The notes under the pieces: model-generated | Database searches by the model: none | Told to the model about the DNA's origin: nothing | What the model saw: only the letters and a program-made list of their open reading frames with translations | Shown here: positions 1 to 8,386 of the stretch, piece by piece | Numbering within the stretch: position 1 is the stretch's first letter | Layout of the letters: the number at the start of each line of letters is the position of its first letter | NCBI RefSeq assembly: GCF_001905905.1 | Contig: NZ_LIVT01000001.1 | Coordinates: 372,001 to 436,000 of the forward strand | Reading direction: 5' to 3' | DNA length: 64,000 nucleotides | Source of the DNA: Streptomyces sp. CB02366 | Lineage (GTDB): Bacteria > Actinomycetota > Actinomycetes > Streptomycetales > Streptomycetaceae | Position numbers and translations under genes: made by a program

Positions 1-87
1 CTGCGCGAGATCGCGCGGAAGCTGGGCGGCCGTCAGCGCGGCCTGTCGGGCATGTCGCTGGGGATCACCCCGCGCAACAAGTTCTGA
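1..87 (+). CDS. mrp: Mrp/NBP35-family ATP-binding protein, C-terminal end (partial)
   Basis: Only the last 28 codons and the TGA stop are in the window; the reading frame is open from base 1. The tail ends RGLSGMSLGITPRNKF, which I recognise as the conserved end of actinobacterial Mrp-type P-loop ATPases, proteins implicated in Fe-S cluster carriage. The ATPase motifs lie outside the window, so the call rests on this tail and on context: in M. tuberculosis an mrp gene sits close to the sigE-rseA-htrA-tatB block, as here. A strong inverted repeat follows 38 bases after the stop. Confidence 0.6.
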   Translation: MREIARKLGGRQRGLSGMSLGITPRNKF

Positions 88-125
88 GCCCGGCGAGGCC
101 GCCCGACGGCGTTCGGACGGCGCAC

Positions 126-175
126 GGCACACGACGGGGCGGGCCGGTGGTCACCGGCCCGCCCCGTCGTGTGCC
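126..175. terminator. Perfect 24-bp stem, bidirectional terminator
   Basis: Bases 126-149 and 152-175 are exactly complementary, leaving a 2-base spacer. The repeat lies between the stop of the mrp-like gene (plus) and the stop of the gene at 200-874 (minus), so it can end transcription from both sides. There is no T-tract, as is usual for Streptomyces. Confidence 0.8.
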
Positions 176-199
176 CGCCGCCGTGCGCGTACGCCGCCG

Positions 200-874
200 T
201 TACGCGTAGGTCTCGATGTCCTTGATGGCCGCGAAGCCGAGACCGTACGCGCTCATCCCCCGCCCGTACGCCCCGATGTGGACGCCCTCGTGGGCGGAGC
301 CGGCGAGGACCCACCCGAACTCGGACTCCCGGTAGTGGAACTCCACCGGAACCCCGTCCACCGGCAGCGAGAGCGTCGTCCAGGGCGCGCCGGCGAGGTC
401 GTCGGCGAGGGTGAACGCCGTCTCGGTCTGCTGGTCCAGCCAGTCGTCGCGCAGGGTGTGGTCCATCTGGGCCGGCCAGGTGTACGCCAGCAGGCCGGAG
501 CCCGCGAGCCAGGCGGCCGAGGACACCGTGGTGGCGTCCAGCACTCCCGTACCGTCGCCGCTGCGCCGCACCGGGCTGGCGGCCACGGTGACGACCGCCG
601 CGAACCGCTCCTTGTCGGCCGAGGCCCCGTCCGTCTTCACCGACGGCTCGTCGCCGTGGCCCGTCGCACCGTGCTGCACCGTGCCGTCCGCGGCGGTGCC
701 GACCTGCATCAGCCAGCGCGGACCGGTGAACGCCTCGTCCAGCCCGTACCAGGGAAAGGTCGCCTTCAGATAGCCCTCGACGGACCGCCGGGCGGCCGGG
801 GCCTCCCGCTCCGCCTCCCCACCCGTGGCCGTGCCCGGGACACCGTCCGTATCAATCCGACTCGTCGTCTCCAT
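200..874 (-). CDS. Conserved hypothetical protein, 224 aa
   Basis: I do not recognise a named domain. The protein has no signal peptide or membrane segment and looks cytoplasmic, with many Trp and acidic residues (for example FPWYGLDEAF near residue 41 and GPRWLMQVG just after). The first 30 or so residues are low-complexity and probably disordered. The ATG at 874 is preceded by GAGGAGG about 11 bases upstream, a slightly long spacing. It is transcribed away from tatB, whose stop lies 125 bases upstream of its start, and ends against the mrp-like gene. Proteins of this type appear to be a Streptomyces-conserved neighbour of tatB. Function unknown. Confidence 0.75.
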   Translation of the reverse strand: METTSRIDTDGVPGTATGGEAEREAPAARRSVEGYLKATFPWYGLDEAFTGPRWLMQVGTAADGTVQHGATGHGDEPSVKTDGASADKERFAAVVTVAASPVRRSGDGTGVLDATTVSSAAWLAGSGLLAYTWPAQMDHTLRDDWLDQQTETAFTLADDLAGAPWTTLSLPVDGVPVEFHYRESEFGWVLAGSAHEGVHIGAYGRGMSAYGLGFAAIKDIETYA

Positions 875-999
875 CTGCGCGGCCGCCTCCTCGATCAGTC
901 ATGATCCGGAGCGGCCCGCCCCCCGCGGGCTCGGGCGTCCTCGCAACCGGACAGATGGAGAATAGCCATACCGTCCCGACGAGCCGGGATTGACCGGGG

Positions 1000-1479
1000 T
1001 CAGGTGGCGTCTGCGTCGAACGGCGGACGCTCCGGCCGGTCCTGCTGCGGGGTCTTCTTCAGCAGGTCAGGGGAGGTGTCGCCGGTCTTGGCGAGCCGCG
1101 TGGAGGAAGTGCCGTCCGCCGCACTGTTGGCGGTATCGGAGGCGGCCGGGGTGCGGCCGTTGACCGCGTCGGTGACCTCTGCCAGGTCCTTGCGCAGATC
1201 GAAGCTCTCGCGGATCTCCTTCAGCCCCAGGTCGTCGTTGCCGTCCATGAGCTGCTTGCGGACGAACGTCTTGGGGTTGAGGTCCTCGAACTCGAAGTCC
1301 TTGAACTGCGGGCCCAGCTCGGAGCGGATGTCTTCCTTGGCGCTGTCCGAGAACTCGCGGACCTTGCGGATGGTGCGGGTGACGTCCTGGATCAGCTTGG
1401 GCAGCTTGTCGGGGCCGAAGACCAGCACGGCCAGCACTCCGAGCGTCAGCAGCTCCAGTGCGCCGATGTCATTGAACAC
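1000..1479 (-). CDS. tatB: Sec-independent (Tat) translocase subunit TatB
   Basis: TatB binds twin-arginine signal peptides together with TatC in the membrane. The 159-residue protein begins with a short periplasmic end, one transmembrane helix (about residues 6-21, LELLTLGVLAVLVFGP) and the FGPDKLPKL hinge typical of TatA/B. An amphipathic and charged helix (KVREFSDSAKEDIRSELG) and a long hydrophilic tail follow, a tail length that favours TatB over TatA. It lies 170 bases downstream of htrA, as in the mycobacterial sigE-rseA-htrA-tatB order. No tatA or tatC is in the window. Confidence 0.92.
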   Translation of the reverse strand: MFNDIGALELLTLGVLAVLVFGPDKLPKLIQDVTRTIRKVREFSDSAKEDIRSELGPQFKDFEFEDLNPKTFVRKQLMDGNDDLGLKEIRESFDLRKDLAEVTDAVNGRTPAASDTANSAADGTSSTRLAKTGDTSPDLLKKTPQQDRPERPPFDADAT

Positions 1480-1649
1480 CTTGTTGCTCCTCGTGTTCTC
1501 CGCGTGGTCCCCGTGCGATCCCGGCCGGGCTCCCCGCCGCCCGGACCGCTCAAAGGTACCTGTCGAAGGTGTCCGGGCGGTACCTCGCGGTGGACGGCGG
1601 GGGCCGATCCGGTCCGGCCTCCCGGGCGCCCCTGGGTCGTGTTCCGGCC

Positions 1650-3503
1650 CTAGCCTCCGCTCGCGGAGCCGAGTCTCAGGGTCACGGTCCGTTCCGCGCC
1701 CCCGCGGGTCAGCTTGAGGTCGAGTTCGTCGCCGGGGCGGTGGGCCCGGATCTTCACGATCAGCTCCTCGCCGTTGTGCACCCGCTGGCCCTCGACGTGG
1801 GTGATGACGTCGCCGGACCTGATGCCCGCCTCGGCCGCCGGGCCGTCCTTGGCGACGGCGGGCCCGCCGGAGGCGTCCTTGGCGCCGACCTTGGCCCCGT
1901 CGCCGGTGTACTTCATGTCCAGCGTGACGCCGATGACCGGGTGCGTGGCCTTGCCGGTGCTGATCAGCTCCTCGGCGACGCGCTTGCCCTGGTTGATCGG
2001 GATGGCGAAGCCGAGGCCGATGGAGCCGGACTGGCCGCCGGACTCGGGTCCGCGTCCGCTGTCGGCCGCGCGGATGGCGCTGTTGATGCCGATGACGTGG
2101 GCCCGGCTGTCGACCAGGGGGCCGCCGGAGTTGCCCGGGTTGATCGGGGCGTCGGTCTGGAGGGCGTCGACGTAGCTGATGTCGCTGCCGTCGCCCTTCT
2201 CGCCGCCCGCGGTGATCGGCCGCTGCTTGGCGCTGATGATGCCCGACGTCACCGTGTTGGACAGGTCGAAGGGCGCGCCGATGGCCACCACCGGGTCGCC
2301 GACCCGGACGTTGTCGGAGTTGCCCAGGGGCAGGGGCTTAAGTCCGGAGACGCCGCGCACCTTGACCACGGCGAGGTCGTATCCGCTGTCCTTGCCGACG
2401 AGTTCGGCGGAGGCCGTCTCACCGGTGCTGAACGTCACGGTGATGTCCCCGCCGCTCCCGGCCGGGGCGACGACGTGGTTGTTGGTGAGGATGTGCCCCT
2501 GGCCGTCGAGGACGAAGCCGGTGCCCGTACCGGACTCGGCGGCGCCGCTGACGTGCAGGGTGACCACGCTGGGCAGGGCGCTGGCGGCGATGCCCGCGAC
2601 GCTCTCGGGGGCCCGGTCTCCGTTGTCGCGGCCCGCCTGGGGCAGCTCGACGGTGGTCAGGCCGCCGTTGCGCTCGACGTAGGCGCCGACGCCGCCGCCG
2701 AGCGCTCCGGCGACCAGGGCCAGCAGGAGCGCCCCCGCGAACGCTCCGCCCCGCCGCTTCTTCCGCGGCCCGGGCTCCCCGCCCTCGGGGCCGGGCCGGG
2801 TCAGCGGCTGCCCCGGAGCACCCCAGGGGTCGTACTGGAGCCACTGCGTCTGCTGGGGCGGGACCGGTGCGTGCCCCGGGGCCGGGCGGGGCCCCTGCTG
2901 CTCGGGGGCTCCGTGCGCCGGCTGCGGGACGTGGTTCGTCTGCGGGACCTGGCCCGCGTGGGGCGGGTGGGGCGCCGGGCTCGCGGGGGTGGCCGTGTGG
3001 GGCGTCTGCGGGGCGTGCGCCCCGGGCTGTGGGGGCGGGAGCGGGAAGCCGTCGACGGAGGCGGGGGCGGCGGGCGGGGTCGCGCCGCCGTTCGCCGCCC
3101 CGTACTGCGGGCCGGGCCCCTCGGTTCCCGGCGGTACGACGGTGCCGTGCGCGGGGGTCGGCCGCTGCACGGGCGGGGCCGGCGCCCACGGACCGGGGTC
3201 GCCGTAGGGCGGGGTGCTGTACTCGTCGGGCTCGTGCAGGGGCTGCCCCGCCGCCCGGGGACGCGGAACGTCGGGGCCGGACGCCGGAGCCGGGGCGGGC
3301 CGGGTCTCCGCCGCCGGGCCCTGGTCCACCGCCGCCGAGGCCTGGTCCACCCTCGCCGAGGGCGGGGCCTCCGGCGCGGGGGCCGGGGCGGCCGGCACGG
3401 CCGCCGGGGCCGGGTCGGCGGCCCCTTCCGGGCGGTCGGCGCGCCGCGCCGTGGGGCGGCTCCACCACTTCGCCTGCGGCCCGGTGGGCTTCCCGTCGTC
3501 CAT
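1650..3503 (-). CDS. htrA: HtrA/DegP-type membrane-anchored serine protease with PDZ domain
   Basis: A 617-residue envelope protease. The first 245 or so residues are a Pro/Ala/Gly-rich cytoplasmic region, followed by basic KKRR and one transmembrane helix (about 250-275). The trypsin-like domain carries the triad His343 (ILTNNHVV), Asp376 (GYDLAVVKV) and Ser459 (NPGNSGGPL); a PDZ domain fills about 555-615. I chose the ATG at 3503, which has GGGGAG just upstream; a TTG at 3560 would add 19 residues but has no ribosome site. The gene follows the sigma and anti-sigma genes, consistent with a quality-control protease in the sigma factor's own operon. Confidence 0.92.
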   Translation of the reverse strand: MDDGKPTGPQAKWWSRPTARRADRPEGAADPAPAAVPAAPAPAPEAPPSARVDQASAAVDQGPAAETRPAPAPASGPDVPRPRAAGQPLHEPDEYSTPPYGDPGPWAPAPPVQRPTPAHGTVVPPGTEGPGPQYGAANGGATPPAAPASVDGFPLPPPQPGAHAPQTPHTATPASPAPHPPHAGQVPQTNHVPQPAHGAPEQQGPRPAPGHAPVPPQQTQWLQYDPWGAPGQPLTRPGPEGGEPGPRKKRRGGAFAGALLLALVAGALGGGVGAYVERNGGLTTVELPQAGRDNGDRAPESVAGIAASALPSVVTLHVSGAAESGTGTGFVLDGQGHILTNNHVVAPAGSGGDITVTFSTGETASAELVGKDSGYDLAVVKVRGVSGLKPLPLGNSDNVRVGDPVVAIGAPFDLSNTVTSGIISAKQRPITAGGEKGDGSDISYVDALQTDAPINPGNSGGPLVDSRAHVIGINSAIRAADSGRGPESGGQSGSIGLGFAIPINQGKRVAEELISTGKATHPVIGVTLDMKYTGDGAKVGAKDASGGPAVAKDGPAAEAGIRSGDVITHVEGQRVHNGEELIVKIRAHRPGDELDLKLTRGGAERTVTLRLGSASGG

Positions 3504-3591
3504 GCTCTCCCCGCAACTGGCCTCTGGACGCCCCCCGGAGGCGTCCCTCACGGAATTCAACCAGGTTTGCGAATCTCCGCGCAGGGTCCGG

Positions 3592-4644
3592 TCAGGGCCG
3601 GGGGGAAAGCGGGCTCGCCAGATCGTTGGCGGGCACGCCGGGGAGCGGGGCCGAGGGGGCCGCCTTCGGCTTCGCCCCGCTGCCGAGCGCCGTCAGCAGC
3701 GGGGCGCCGGAGCCGGCCGGGCGCACCAGCGGCGGCACGGGCACGTTCAGCACGGGGAGCACGAAGGGGTGCCCTCCCGTCGCCGGGCCGGCGAACAACC
3801 GCGGCATCGGCTGCGCCTGCCGGTTCACCGGCGGGGTCAGGACCGGAACCTTCGGGCTCGCCCCGGTGAGCGCCGGAGGCACGCTGTTCATGCCGGTCGG
3901 CGCCGTGCCGGAGGACCGCCCCGTCGCGAGGGCGCCACCGCCGGCCGCGGCGAGCGCACCGCCGCCCCGGCGGCTGACCGCCTGGGCGCCGTTCTCCGCA
4001 CGGGTCTCCGCGTCGAGCGGAGAAACGTTGTTCCCGGCGCCCTCGGCGCGCAGGGAGGGCTCCGGACCGGAGTCGAGCGGCAGGCTGCCGCCCAGCGCGA
4101 TGGCCGCGAGGGAGACGGCGCCGGCCGCGGCGAACGCGAAGCGCCGCCCGCGCCAGGACGAGCGGTCCGTGTCGCGGGCCGCCTCGTGTATGCGGAAGAC
4201 CGACCCGGAAGCGGGCCCCCCGGGCAGCACGGCGGTGGAGCCGTGCGCGGCGGGAACGTACCCGAAGCCGCTCAGCGGAGAGGGCGCCGCGTCCGCGCGG
4301 GTGGTGCCGCCGGGCGGCCGCAGCGCGGGGAAGAACTCGTCGGCGAAGGGGCCTCGGCCGCCGAACGGCGCGTCGGAACCGGTCCCGTCACCGCCGGGGC
4401 CGCCGGGAAGGCCCTGGAGGCGGGCCAGGAACCCTTCGGAGGGCGACGGTGCGGCGGACATGGCGAAGGCGCTCTTCAGGCGGCGCTGGGCGTCGGCCTC
4501 GGCCTTGCACCGGGCGCAGGTCGCCAGGTGGGCCAGGACCCGCTCGCGGGCGTCGTGCTTCAGCTCGCCGTCGACCAGTGCGGCGAGCCGGTCCCCCAGG
4601 TGCGCCTCGGCAGGGGTGGGACCGGTCGGACCTGTGCCGCTCAC
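3592..4644 (-). CDS. Zinc-binding anti-sigma factor (RseA/RsrA-like ZAS domain), membrane-spanning
   Basis: Predicted to hold the upstream-encoded ECF sigma factor inactive at the membrane. The N-terminal ZAS domain has His39, Cys43 and Cys46 (HLATCARC, the H-x3-C-x2-C motif). A single hydrophobic segment follows at about 165-185 ([18 protein letters not shown]), then about 165 extracytoplasmic, Pro/Gly/Ala-rich residues of low complexity. The GTG start overlaps the TGA of the sigma gene (GTGA), indicating translational coupling. Order and pairing correspond to rseA of M. tuberculosis. The long outer tail is larger than in RseA and is poorly conserved-looking. Confidence 0.88.
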   Translation of the reverse strand: MSGTGPTGPTPAEAHLGDRLAALVDGELKHDARERVLAHLATCARCKAEADAQRRLKSAFAMSAAPSPSEGFLARLQGLPGGPGGDGTGSDAPFGGRGPFADEFFPALRPPGGTTRADAAPSPLSGFGYVPAAHGSTAVLPGGPASGSVFRIHEAARDTDRSSWRGRRFAFAAAGAVSLAAIALGGSLPLDSGPEPSLRAEGAGNNVSPLDAETRAENGAQAVSRRGGGALAAAGGGALATGRSSGTAPTGMNSVPPALTGASPKVPVLTPPVNRQAQPMPRLFAGPATGGHPFVLPVLNVPVPPLVRPAGSGAPLLTALGSGAKPKAAPSAPLPGVPANDLASPLSPRP

Positions 4645-5402
4645 GCCAGTCCGCCCTCCCCCGCAAGGATCGCGTCGGCCAGGGAGCGCTGCTCCGCGCG
4701 GGCCTCGGGCGAACGGTGCTTGAGCGCCTTGCGCAGATGCGAGCGGCCCCGGTGGATACGGCTGCGGACGGTGCCGAGCTTAACCCCGAGGGTCGCCGCG
4801 ATCTCCTCGTAGCTGAGGCCCTCGATGTCGCAGAGGACGACGGCGGCGCGGAACTCGGGCGCGAGGGTGTCCAGCGCCTGCTGCACGTCGGCGTCGAAGT
4901 GGGTGTCGTTGAACACCTGCTGCGGGGAGGGCTCGCGGCTGGGCAGCCGTTCGGCCGCGTCGTCACCGAGGGAGTCGAAGCGGATGCGCTGCTTGCGCCG
5001 GACCATGTCCAGGAAGAGATTGGTCGTGATGCGGTGCAGCCAGCCCTCGAAGGTGCCGGGCGTGTACGTCGACAGGGAGCGGAACACCCGGACGAAGACC
5101 TCCTGGGTCAAGTCCTCGGCGTCGTGCTGGTTTCCCGTCAGCCGGTAGGCAAGGCGGTACACGCGACCGCTGTGCGTGCTGACGATCTCTTCCCATGAGG
5201 GCGGGGTCCACGCCTGAGAATCCGCATCAGAGGCGAAGGTCGCGGTCGGTGCGGAGTCTTCGGAAGAACGGTCAGCAATGTCGGTCACGGATTTCGGCTC
5301 ACCGGCCGACCCGAGAAGGCGCCGCAGCATCCCTCCCCGGCCCACAGGCGCAGCCGCACCTCCCCTATCGGCTCTGGTGGTGTCCAGTGGAGCCCCTACC
5401 AT
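4641..5402 (-). CDS. ECF RNA polymerase sigma factor (SigE-like, mycobacterial sense)
   Basis: A 253-residue sigma-70 family factor with region 2 at about 75-140 ([26 protein letters not shown]) and region 4 at about 185-230 ([39 protein letters not shown]). The ATG at 5402 has GAGGTG 4 bases upstream. A longer reading to 5531 would overlap a good ECF promoter and is rejected. An N-terminal extension of about 70 residues precedes region 2. By position it corresponds to M. tuberculosis sigE, not to S. coelicolor SigE, hence no symbol. It is coupled to the anti-sigma gene by a 4-base overlap. Confidence 0.92.
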   Translation of the reverse strand: MVGAPLDTTRADRGGAAAPVGRGGMLRRLLGSAGEPKSVTDIADRSSEDSAPTATFASDADSQAWTPPSWEEIVSTHSGRVYRLAYRLTGNQHDAEDLTQEVFVRVFRSLSTYTPGTFEGWLHRITTNLFLDMVRRKQRIRFDSLGDDAAERLPSREPSPQQVFNDTHFDADVQQALDTLAPEFRAAVVLCDIEGLSYEEIAATLGVKLGTVRSRIHRGRSHLRKALKHRSPEARAEQRSLADAILAGEGGLA

Positions 5403-5529
5403 AGCCACCTCGCCCGTTAGCTCCGGATAAGCCTTTTCCCTGATGGGGCCGGGCGTCGCCCGGGTCTTCGGCTCAGCTCGGCGGCCCGCTCCGCGGGCCC
5501 GGTCGCTGCGCTTTCCCCACTCCTTGCAC

Positions 5530-5556
5530 AACGCCCGGTCCCATCTGCGGGTTCCC
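5530..5556 (-). promoter_or_regulatory. Candidate ECF-type promoter for the sigma operon
   Basis: On the minus strand the sequence reads GGGAACC, 16 bases, CGTT. This fits the ECF consensus (GGAAC near -35, CGTT near -10) known for group members such as mycobacterial SigE. It would start RNA near 5523, giving a leader of about 120 bases before the ATG at 5402, so the operon could be autoregulated. Confidence 0.65.
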
Positions 5557-5579
5557 GGGTCCAGCGGATACAGTCACCG

Positions 5580-6245
5580 TTGCGCCAACTACGGGGACAG
5601 GAGAGGGTCATTACCGCCAACCGGCAGACGAGCTGGGCGTTCGCCGACGCCTTTGTCGCCGAGGACGAAGCACTGCACGTGGCCCGGGAGCGGGCTCACG
5701 AGCTGGGGCTTCGCCCGGTGTCACCGGGCACCGGCGCCGCGCTGCGCCTGCTGGCGTCCGCCGCGGACGCCAAAGCGGTGGCGGAGATCGGCACTGGCAC
5801 GGGCGTGTCCGGCATGTATCTCCTGCACGGCATGCGGCCGGACGGGGTGCTGACCACCGTGGACCCCGAGCCCGAGCGGCAGCAGTTCGCCCGGGAGGCG
5901 TTCCGCGAGGCGGGTTTCGCCACCAACCGGGCCCGCTTCATCCCCGGCCGCGCCCTGGACGTCCTGCCCCGGCTCGCGGACGGCGGTTACGACCTCGTCT
6001 TCTGCGACGGCGACCGGCTGGAGAGCCTCGACGTGCTCGCTGAATCGTTGCGCCTGCTGCGCCCCGGCGGCCTGGTCTGCTTCGAGGGCGTCTTCGCGGA
6101 CGGCCGCACCGTCGACTCCGCGGCCCAGCCGGCCGAGGTGCTGCGGGTGCGGGAACTGCTGCGCGCCGTGCGGGAGAGCCAGGAGCTGATGTCGACCCTG
6201 CTGCCGGTCGGCGACGGCCTGCTCTGCGCGGTCCGGCGCGGCTGA
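5580..6245 (+). CDS. SAM-dependent O-methyltransferase (class I)
   Basis: A 221-residue methyltransferase of the catechol/caffeoyl-CoA O-methyltransferase type. Motif I is AEIGTGTGVSG (about residues 68-78), the acidic strand after it is TTVDPEPERQ, and YDLVFCDGD and LRLLRPGGLVC are the later Rossmann motifs. The substrate is unknown. It is divergent from the ECF sigma gene, the same arrangement as Rv1220c next to sigE. The start is uncertain: TTG at 5580 has no clear ribosome site, while GGAGAGG ends just before the GTC ATT codons at 5607-5612, so a rare ATT start at 5610 is possible. Confidence 0.85.
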   Translation: MRQLRGQERVITANRQTSWAFADAFVAEDEALHVARERAHELGLRPVSPGTGAALRLLASAADAKAVAEIGTGTGVSGMYLLHGMRPDGVLTTVDPEPERQQFAREAFREAGFATNRARFIPGRALDVLPRLADGGYDLVFCDGDRLESLDVLAESLRLLRPGGLVCFEGVFADGRTVDSAAQPAEVLRVRELLRAVRESQELMSTLLPVGDGLLCAVRRG

Positions 6246-6386
6246 CCCCGGCCCCGTCGGCCCGTTCCGGCGCGGCGCGTCCCGCGCCCGTGGCCGCCCG
6301 CCCCGGCCGGTCCCGGCGGGCCGGGAGAAGCGCGTACGCCCGGGGGACCCGGGAACACACCGTGAGCCGCACCGGGCTCCCGGACG

Positions 6387-6428
6387 CACCGCTGCCCCGG
6401 TACGGAGTTCCGTACCGGGGCAGCGGTG
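6387..6428. terminator. Perfect 20-bp stem, bidirectional terminator
   Basis: Bases 6387-6406 are the exact reverse complement of 6409-6428, with a 2-base spacer. It sits between the convergent methyltransferase (plus) and DUF3117 (minus) genes, ending 20 bases from the latter's stop. Confidence 0.8.
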
Positions 6429-6448
6429 AAGGTGATGAGCGTTCCGCG

Positions 6449-6616
6449 TCAGCCGACGACCTTCTTCAGCGCGTCGCCGAGGGCATCGGCCTCGTCCGGA
6501 GTCAGCTCGACAACAAGCCGACCGCCGCCTTCGAGCGGAACGCGCATGACGATGCCCCGCCCCTCCTTGGTCACCTCGAGCGGGCCGTCGCCCGTCCGCG
6601 GCTTCATGGCCGCCAT
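6449..6616 (-). CDS. DUF3117 family small protein, 55 aa
   Basis: A short, strongly conserved actinobacterial protein that begins MAAMKPRTGDGPLEVTKEGR and ends in an acidic/hydrophobic segment (LTPDEADALGDALKKVVG). No catalytic motif is evident and the function is unknown. The ATG at 6616 has GGAAGGGG upstream, which favours this start over the longer reading to 6664. The counterpart Rv1211 lies near tagA, divIVA-like and folP2 genes in M. tuberculosis, the same gene set as here. Confidence 0.88.
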   Translation of the reverse strand: MAAMKPRTGDGPLEVTKEGRGIVMRVPLEGGGRLVVELTPDEADALGDALKKVVG

Positions 6617-6932
6617 GCTCGTTCCCCTTCCTGAAACCAGCTCAATCGCAACCGGCGGCCCCATGACAGGCGCTGCCTCACCGGCATCGAACAGATTGCT
6701 TCTTCGCCATTATCCCGCATCAACGACCCGGATGACCAACATCGGTCCGCATCGCTTGCGCAACGCGCGCGCGCAAAACCGCCCAATTCGGCGATCCGGC
6801 TGCGATACTGCGCCGCTCCGGGCCCCCGGGTGAGGGCCAATCGTTAGACGCAGGTCACATATCTGCCCCGCTCCGGATCGGCCATGCTTGCCTCCTGGGG
6901 CAACGATGCCCGACCAGCGAGGGGATACCGGA
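6617..6932. other. Divergent intergenic region (316 bp)
   Basis: This stretch lies between the starts of the DUF3117 gene (minus) and the enoyl-CoA hydratase gene (plus), so it must carry both promoters. On the minus strand a GATAAT hexamer (forward 6709-6714) resembles a -10 box, but the TTGGTC upstream is 19 bases away, so this is only weak support. Small ORFs here have no ribosome sites. Nothing else recognisable. Confidence 0.5.
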
Positions 6933-7745
6933 ATGACCGACGAGCCGGGGAACACCGTCCTGTACGACGTGAGCGAGGGGCTCGCGACGATCACGCTCAA
7001 CCGACCCGACGCGATGAACGCGCTGAACACCGCGGCGAAGGTCGCGCTGCGGGACGCACTGCTCACGGCGTCGGCGGACGCGGGCGTCCGGGCCGTTCTG
7101 CTCACGGCCACCGGCCGCGCCTTCTGCGTCGGCCAGGATCTCAAGGAGCACGTCGCCACCCTCGCGGCCACCCGCGAGGCGGGCGGGGGGAACGCGCTGA
7201 GCACGGTCCGGGAGCACTACAACCCGATCGTGCGGGCGATCACCGAGATGGCGAAGCCGGTCGTGGCCGGGGTGAACGGCGTCGCGGCCGGCGCCGGATT
7301 CGGTTTCGCGCTGGCGGCCGACTACCGGGTCGTCGCCGACACCGCCTCCTTCAACACCTCGTTCGCGGGCGTCGCCCTCACCGCCGACTCGGGCGTGTCC
7401 TGGACCCTGCCCCGGCTGATCGGACAGACCCGCGCCGCGGATCTGCTCTTCTTCCCCCGCTCGGTCTCCGCCCAGGACGCGCTGGAGCTGGGCATCGTCA
7501 ACCGGGTCGTCCCGGCCGCGGAGCTGGCCGGGCAGGCGGCGGCGGTGGCCCGCGCCCTGGCCGCCGGCCCCACGGTGGCGTACGCGGCGCTGAAGGAGTC
7601 GATGGCGTACGGCGCCGGGCACACGCTCGCCGAGGCGCTGGAGAAGGAGGACGAACTCCAGACCCGGGCGGGCGCGTCGCAGGACCACGCCATCGCGGTG
7701 GAGGCGTTCCTGGCCAAGGAGAAGCCGGTCTACCTCGGGAGGTAG
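6933..7745 (+). CDS. Enoyl-CoA hydratase/isomerase family protein, PaaG-like
   Basis: A 270-residue crotonase-fold protein. The oxyanion-hole segments are visible as GRAFCVGQDLKEH (about residues 65-77) and AGVNGVAAGAGFGFALAAD (about 112-130). The active-site loop ALTADSGVSWTLPRLIG resembles the isomerase PaaG, where the Asp of this loop is catalytic, more than classical hydratases with a Glu here. The likely substrates are acyl-CoA esters of aromatic or fatty-acid degradation; no other degradation genes are adjacent. The ATG at 6933 has GAGGGG upstream. Its end overlaps the convergent tag gene by 16 bases. Confidence 0.85.
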   Translation: MTDEPGNTVLYDVSEGLATITLNRPDAMNALNTAAKVALRDALLTASADAGVRAVLLTATGRAFCVGQDLKEHVATLAATREAGGGNALSTVREHYNPIVRAITEMAKPVVAGVNGVAAGAGFGFALAADYRVVADTASFNTSFAGVALTADSGVSWTLPRLIGQTRAADLLFFPRSVSAQDALELGIVNRVVPAAELAGQAAAVARALAAGPTVAYAALKESMAYGAGHTLAEALEKEDELQTRAGASQDHAIAVEAFLAKEKPVYLGR

Positions 7746-8386
7746 CCGCCCGCCCCGGGGGTTCCGCCGGCCCGGCGGAACCGGACGGGCCAGCCCCGCG
7801 CCCTGCCGCCGCCTCGCGCCACGCAGTCCGCGAGGTGGTCGTCGACCAGTCCGCACGCCTGCATCAGCGCGTAGGCGGTGGTGGGGCCGACGAAGCGGAT
7901 CGAGCGCTTCTTCAGCTCCTTGGCGAGGGCGGTGGACTCGGGCGTGACCGCCGGGACGTCGGCGAGGGTGCGCGGGGCGGGCCGGGTTGCGGAGTCGGGG
8001 GCGTAGGACCAGATCAGCTCGTCCAGCTCTCCGGCCGCCCATCCGGCGAGCACCTCGGCGTTGGCGAGGGTCGCGTCGACCTTGGCCTTGTTGCGGATGA
8101 TGCCCGGGTCGGCCAGGAGCCGTTCCCGGTCGGCGTCGGTGAACGCCGCGACGGCCTGGATCCGGAATCCCTCGAAGGCGGTACGGAAGGTCTCCCGGCG
8201 GCGCAGGATCGTGAGCCAGGAGAGCCCGGACTGGAACGCCTCCAGAGAGAGGCGTTCGAACAGGGCGTCGTCGCCGTGGACCGCCCGGCCCCACTCGGTG
8301 TCGTGGTAGGCGAGGTAGTCGTCGGTGGCCAGGCCCCACGGGCAGCGCGGCTCCCCGTCCGGGGCGGGCAGGGCTCCGCCGCTCAT
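7730..8386 (-). CDS. tag: DNA-3-methyladenine glycosylase I
   Basis: Removes 3-methyladenine from alkylated DNA in base-excision repair. The 218-residue protein begins with the family signature PRCPWGLATDDYLAYHDTEW (Cys and the W-G, H-D-x-E-W elements), then GDDALFERLSLEAFQSGLSW and LRRRETFRTAF, all typical of Tag. A later Cys near CGLVDDHLADC fits the zinc-binding HhH variant of the family. The ATG at 8386 has GAGGAG 7 bases upstream and overlaps the TGA of the DivIVA-like gene (ATGA), so the two are coupled. The C-terminal 25 residues are basic and Gly-rich. Corresponds to tagA (Rv1210). Confidence 0.92.
   Translation of the reverse strand: MSGGALPAPDGEPRCPWGLATDDYLAYHDTEWGRAVHGDDALFERLSLEAFQSGLSWLTILRRRETFRTAFEGFRIQAVAAFTDADRERLLADPGIIRNKAKVDATLANAEVLAGWAAGELDELIWSYAPDSATRPAPRTLADVPAVTPESTALAKELKKRSIRFVGPTTAYALMQACGLVDDHLADCVARGGGRARGWPVRFRRAGGTPGAGGYLPR

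Noticed and set aside
2339..2341. TTA-like trinucleotides on the minus strand in htrA, the sigma gene and the MpaB gene
   Set aside because: In each case the triplet spans two codons (for example CTT AAG, GTT AAG, GAT TAC) and is not an in-frame TTA.
1569..3869. 766-codon plus-strand ORF across htrA
   Set aside because: It is antisense to a clear HtrA gene, has Arg/Gly/Ala-biased composition with no domain, and reflects the third-position G+C bias.
5403..5531. Long N-terminal extension of the ECF sigma factor
   Set aside because: It would overlap the -10 element of a good ECF promoter, while ATG 5402 has a proper ribosome site.
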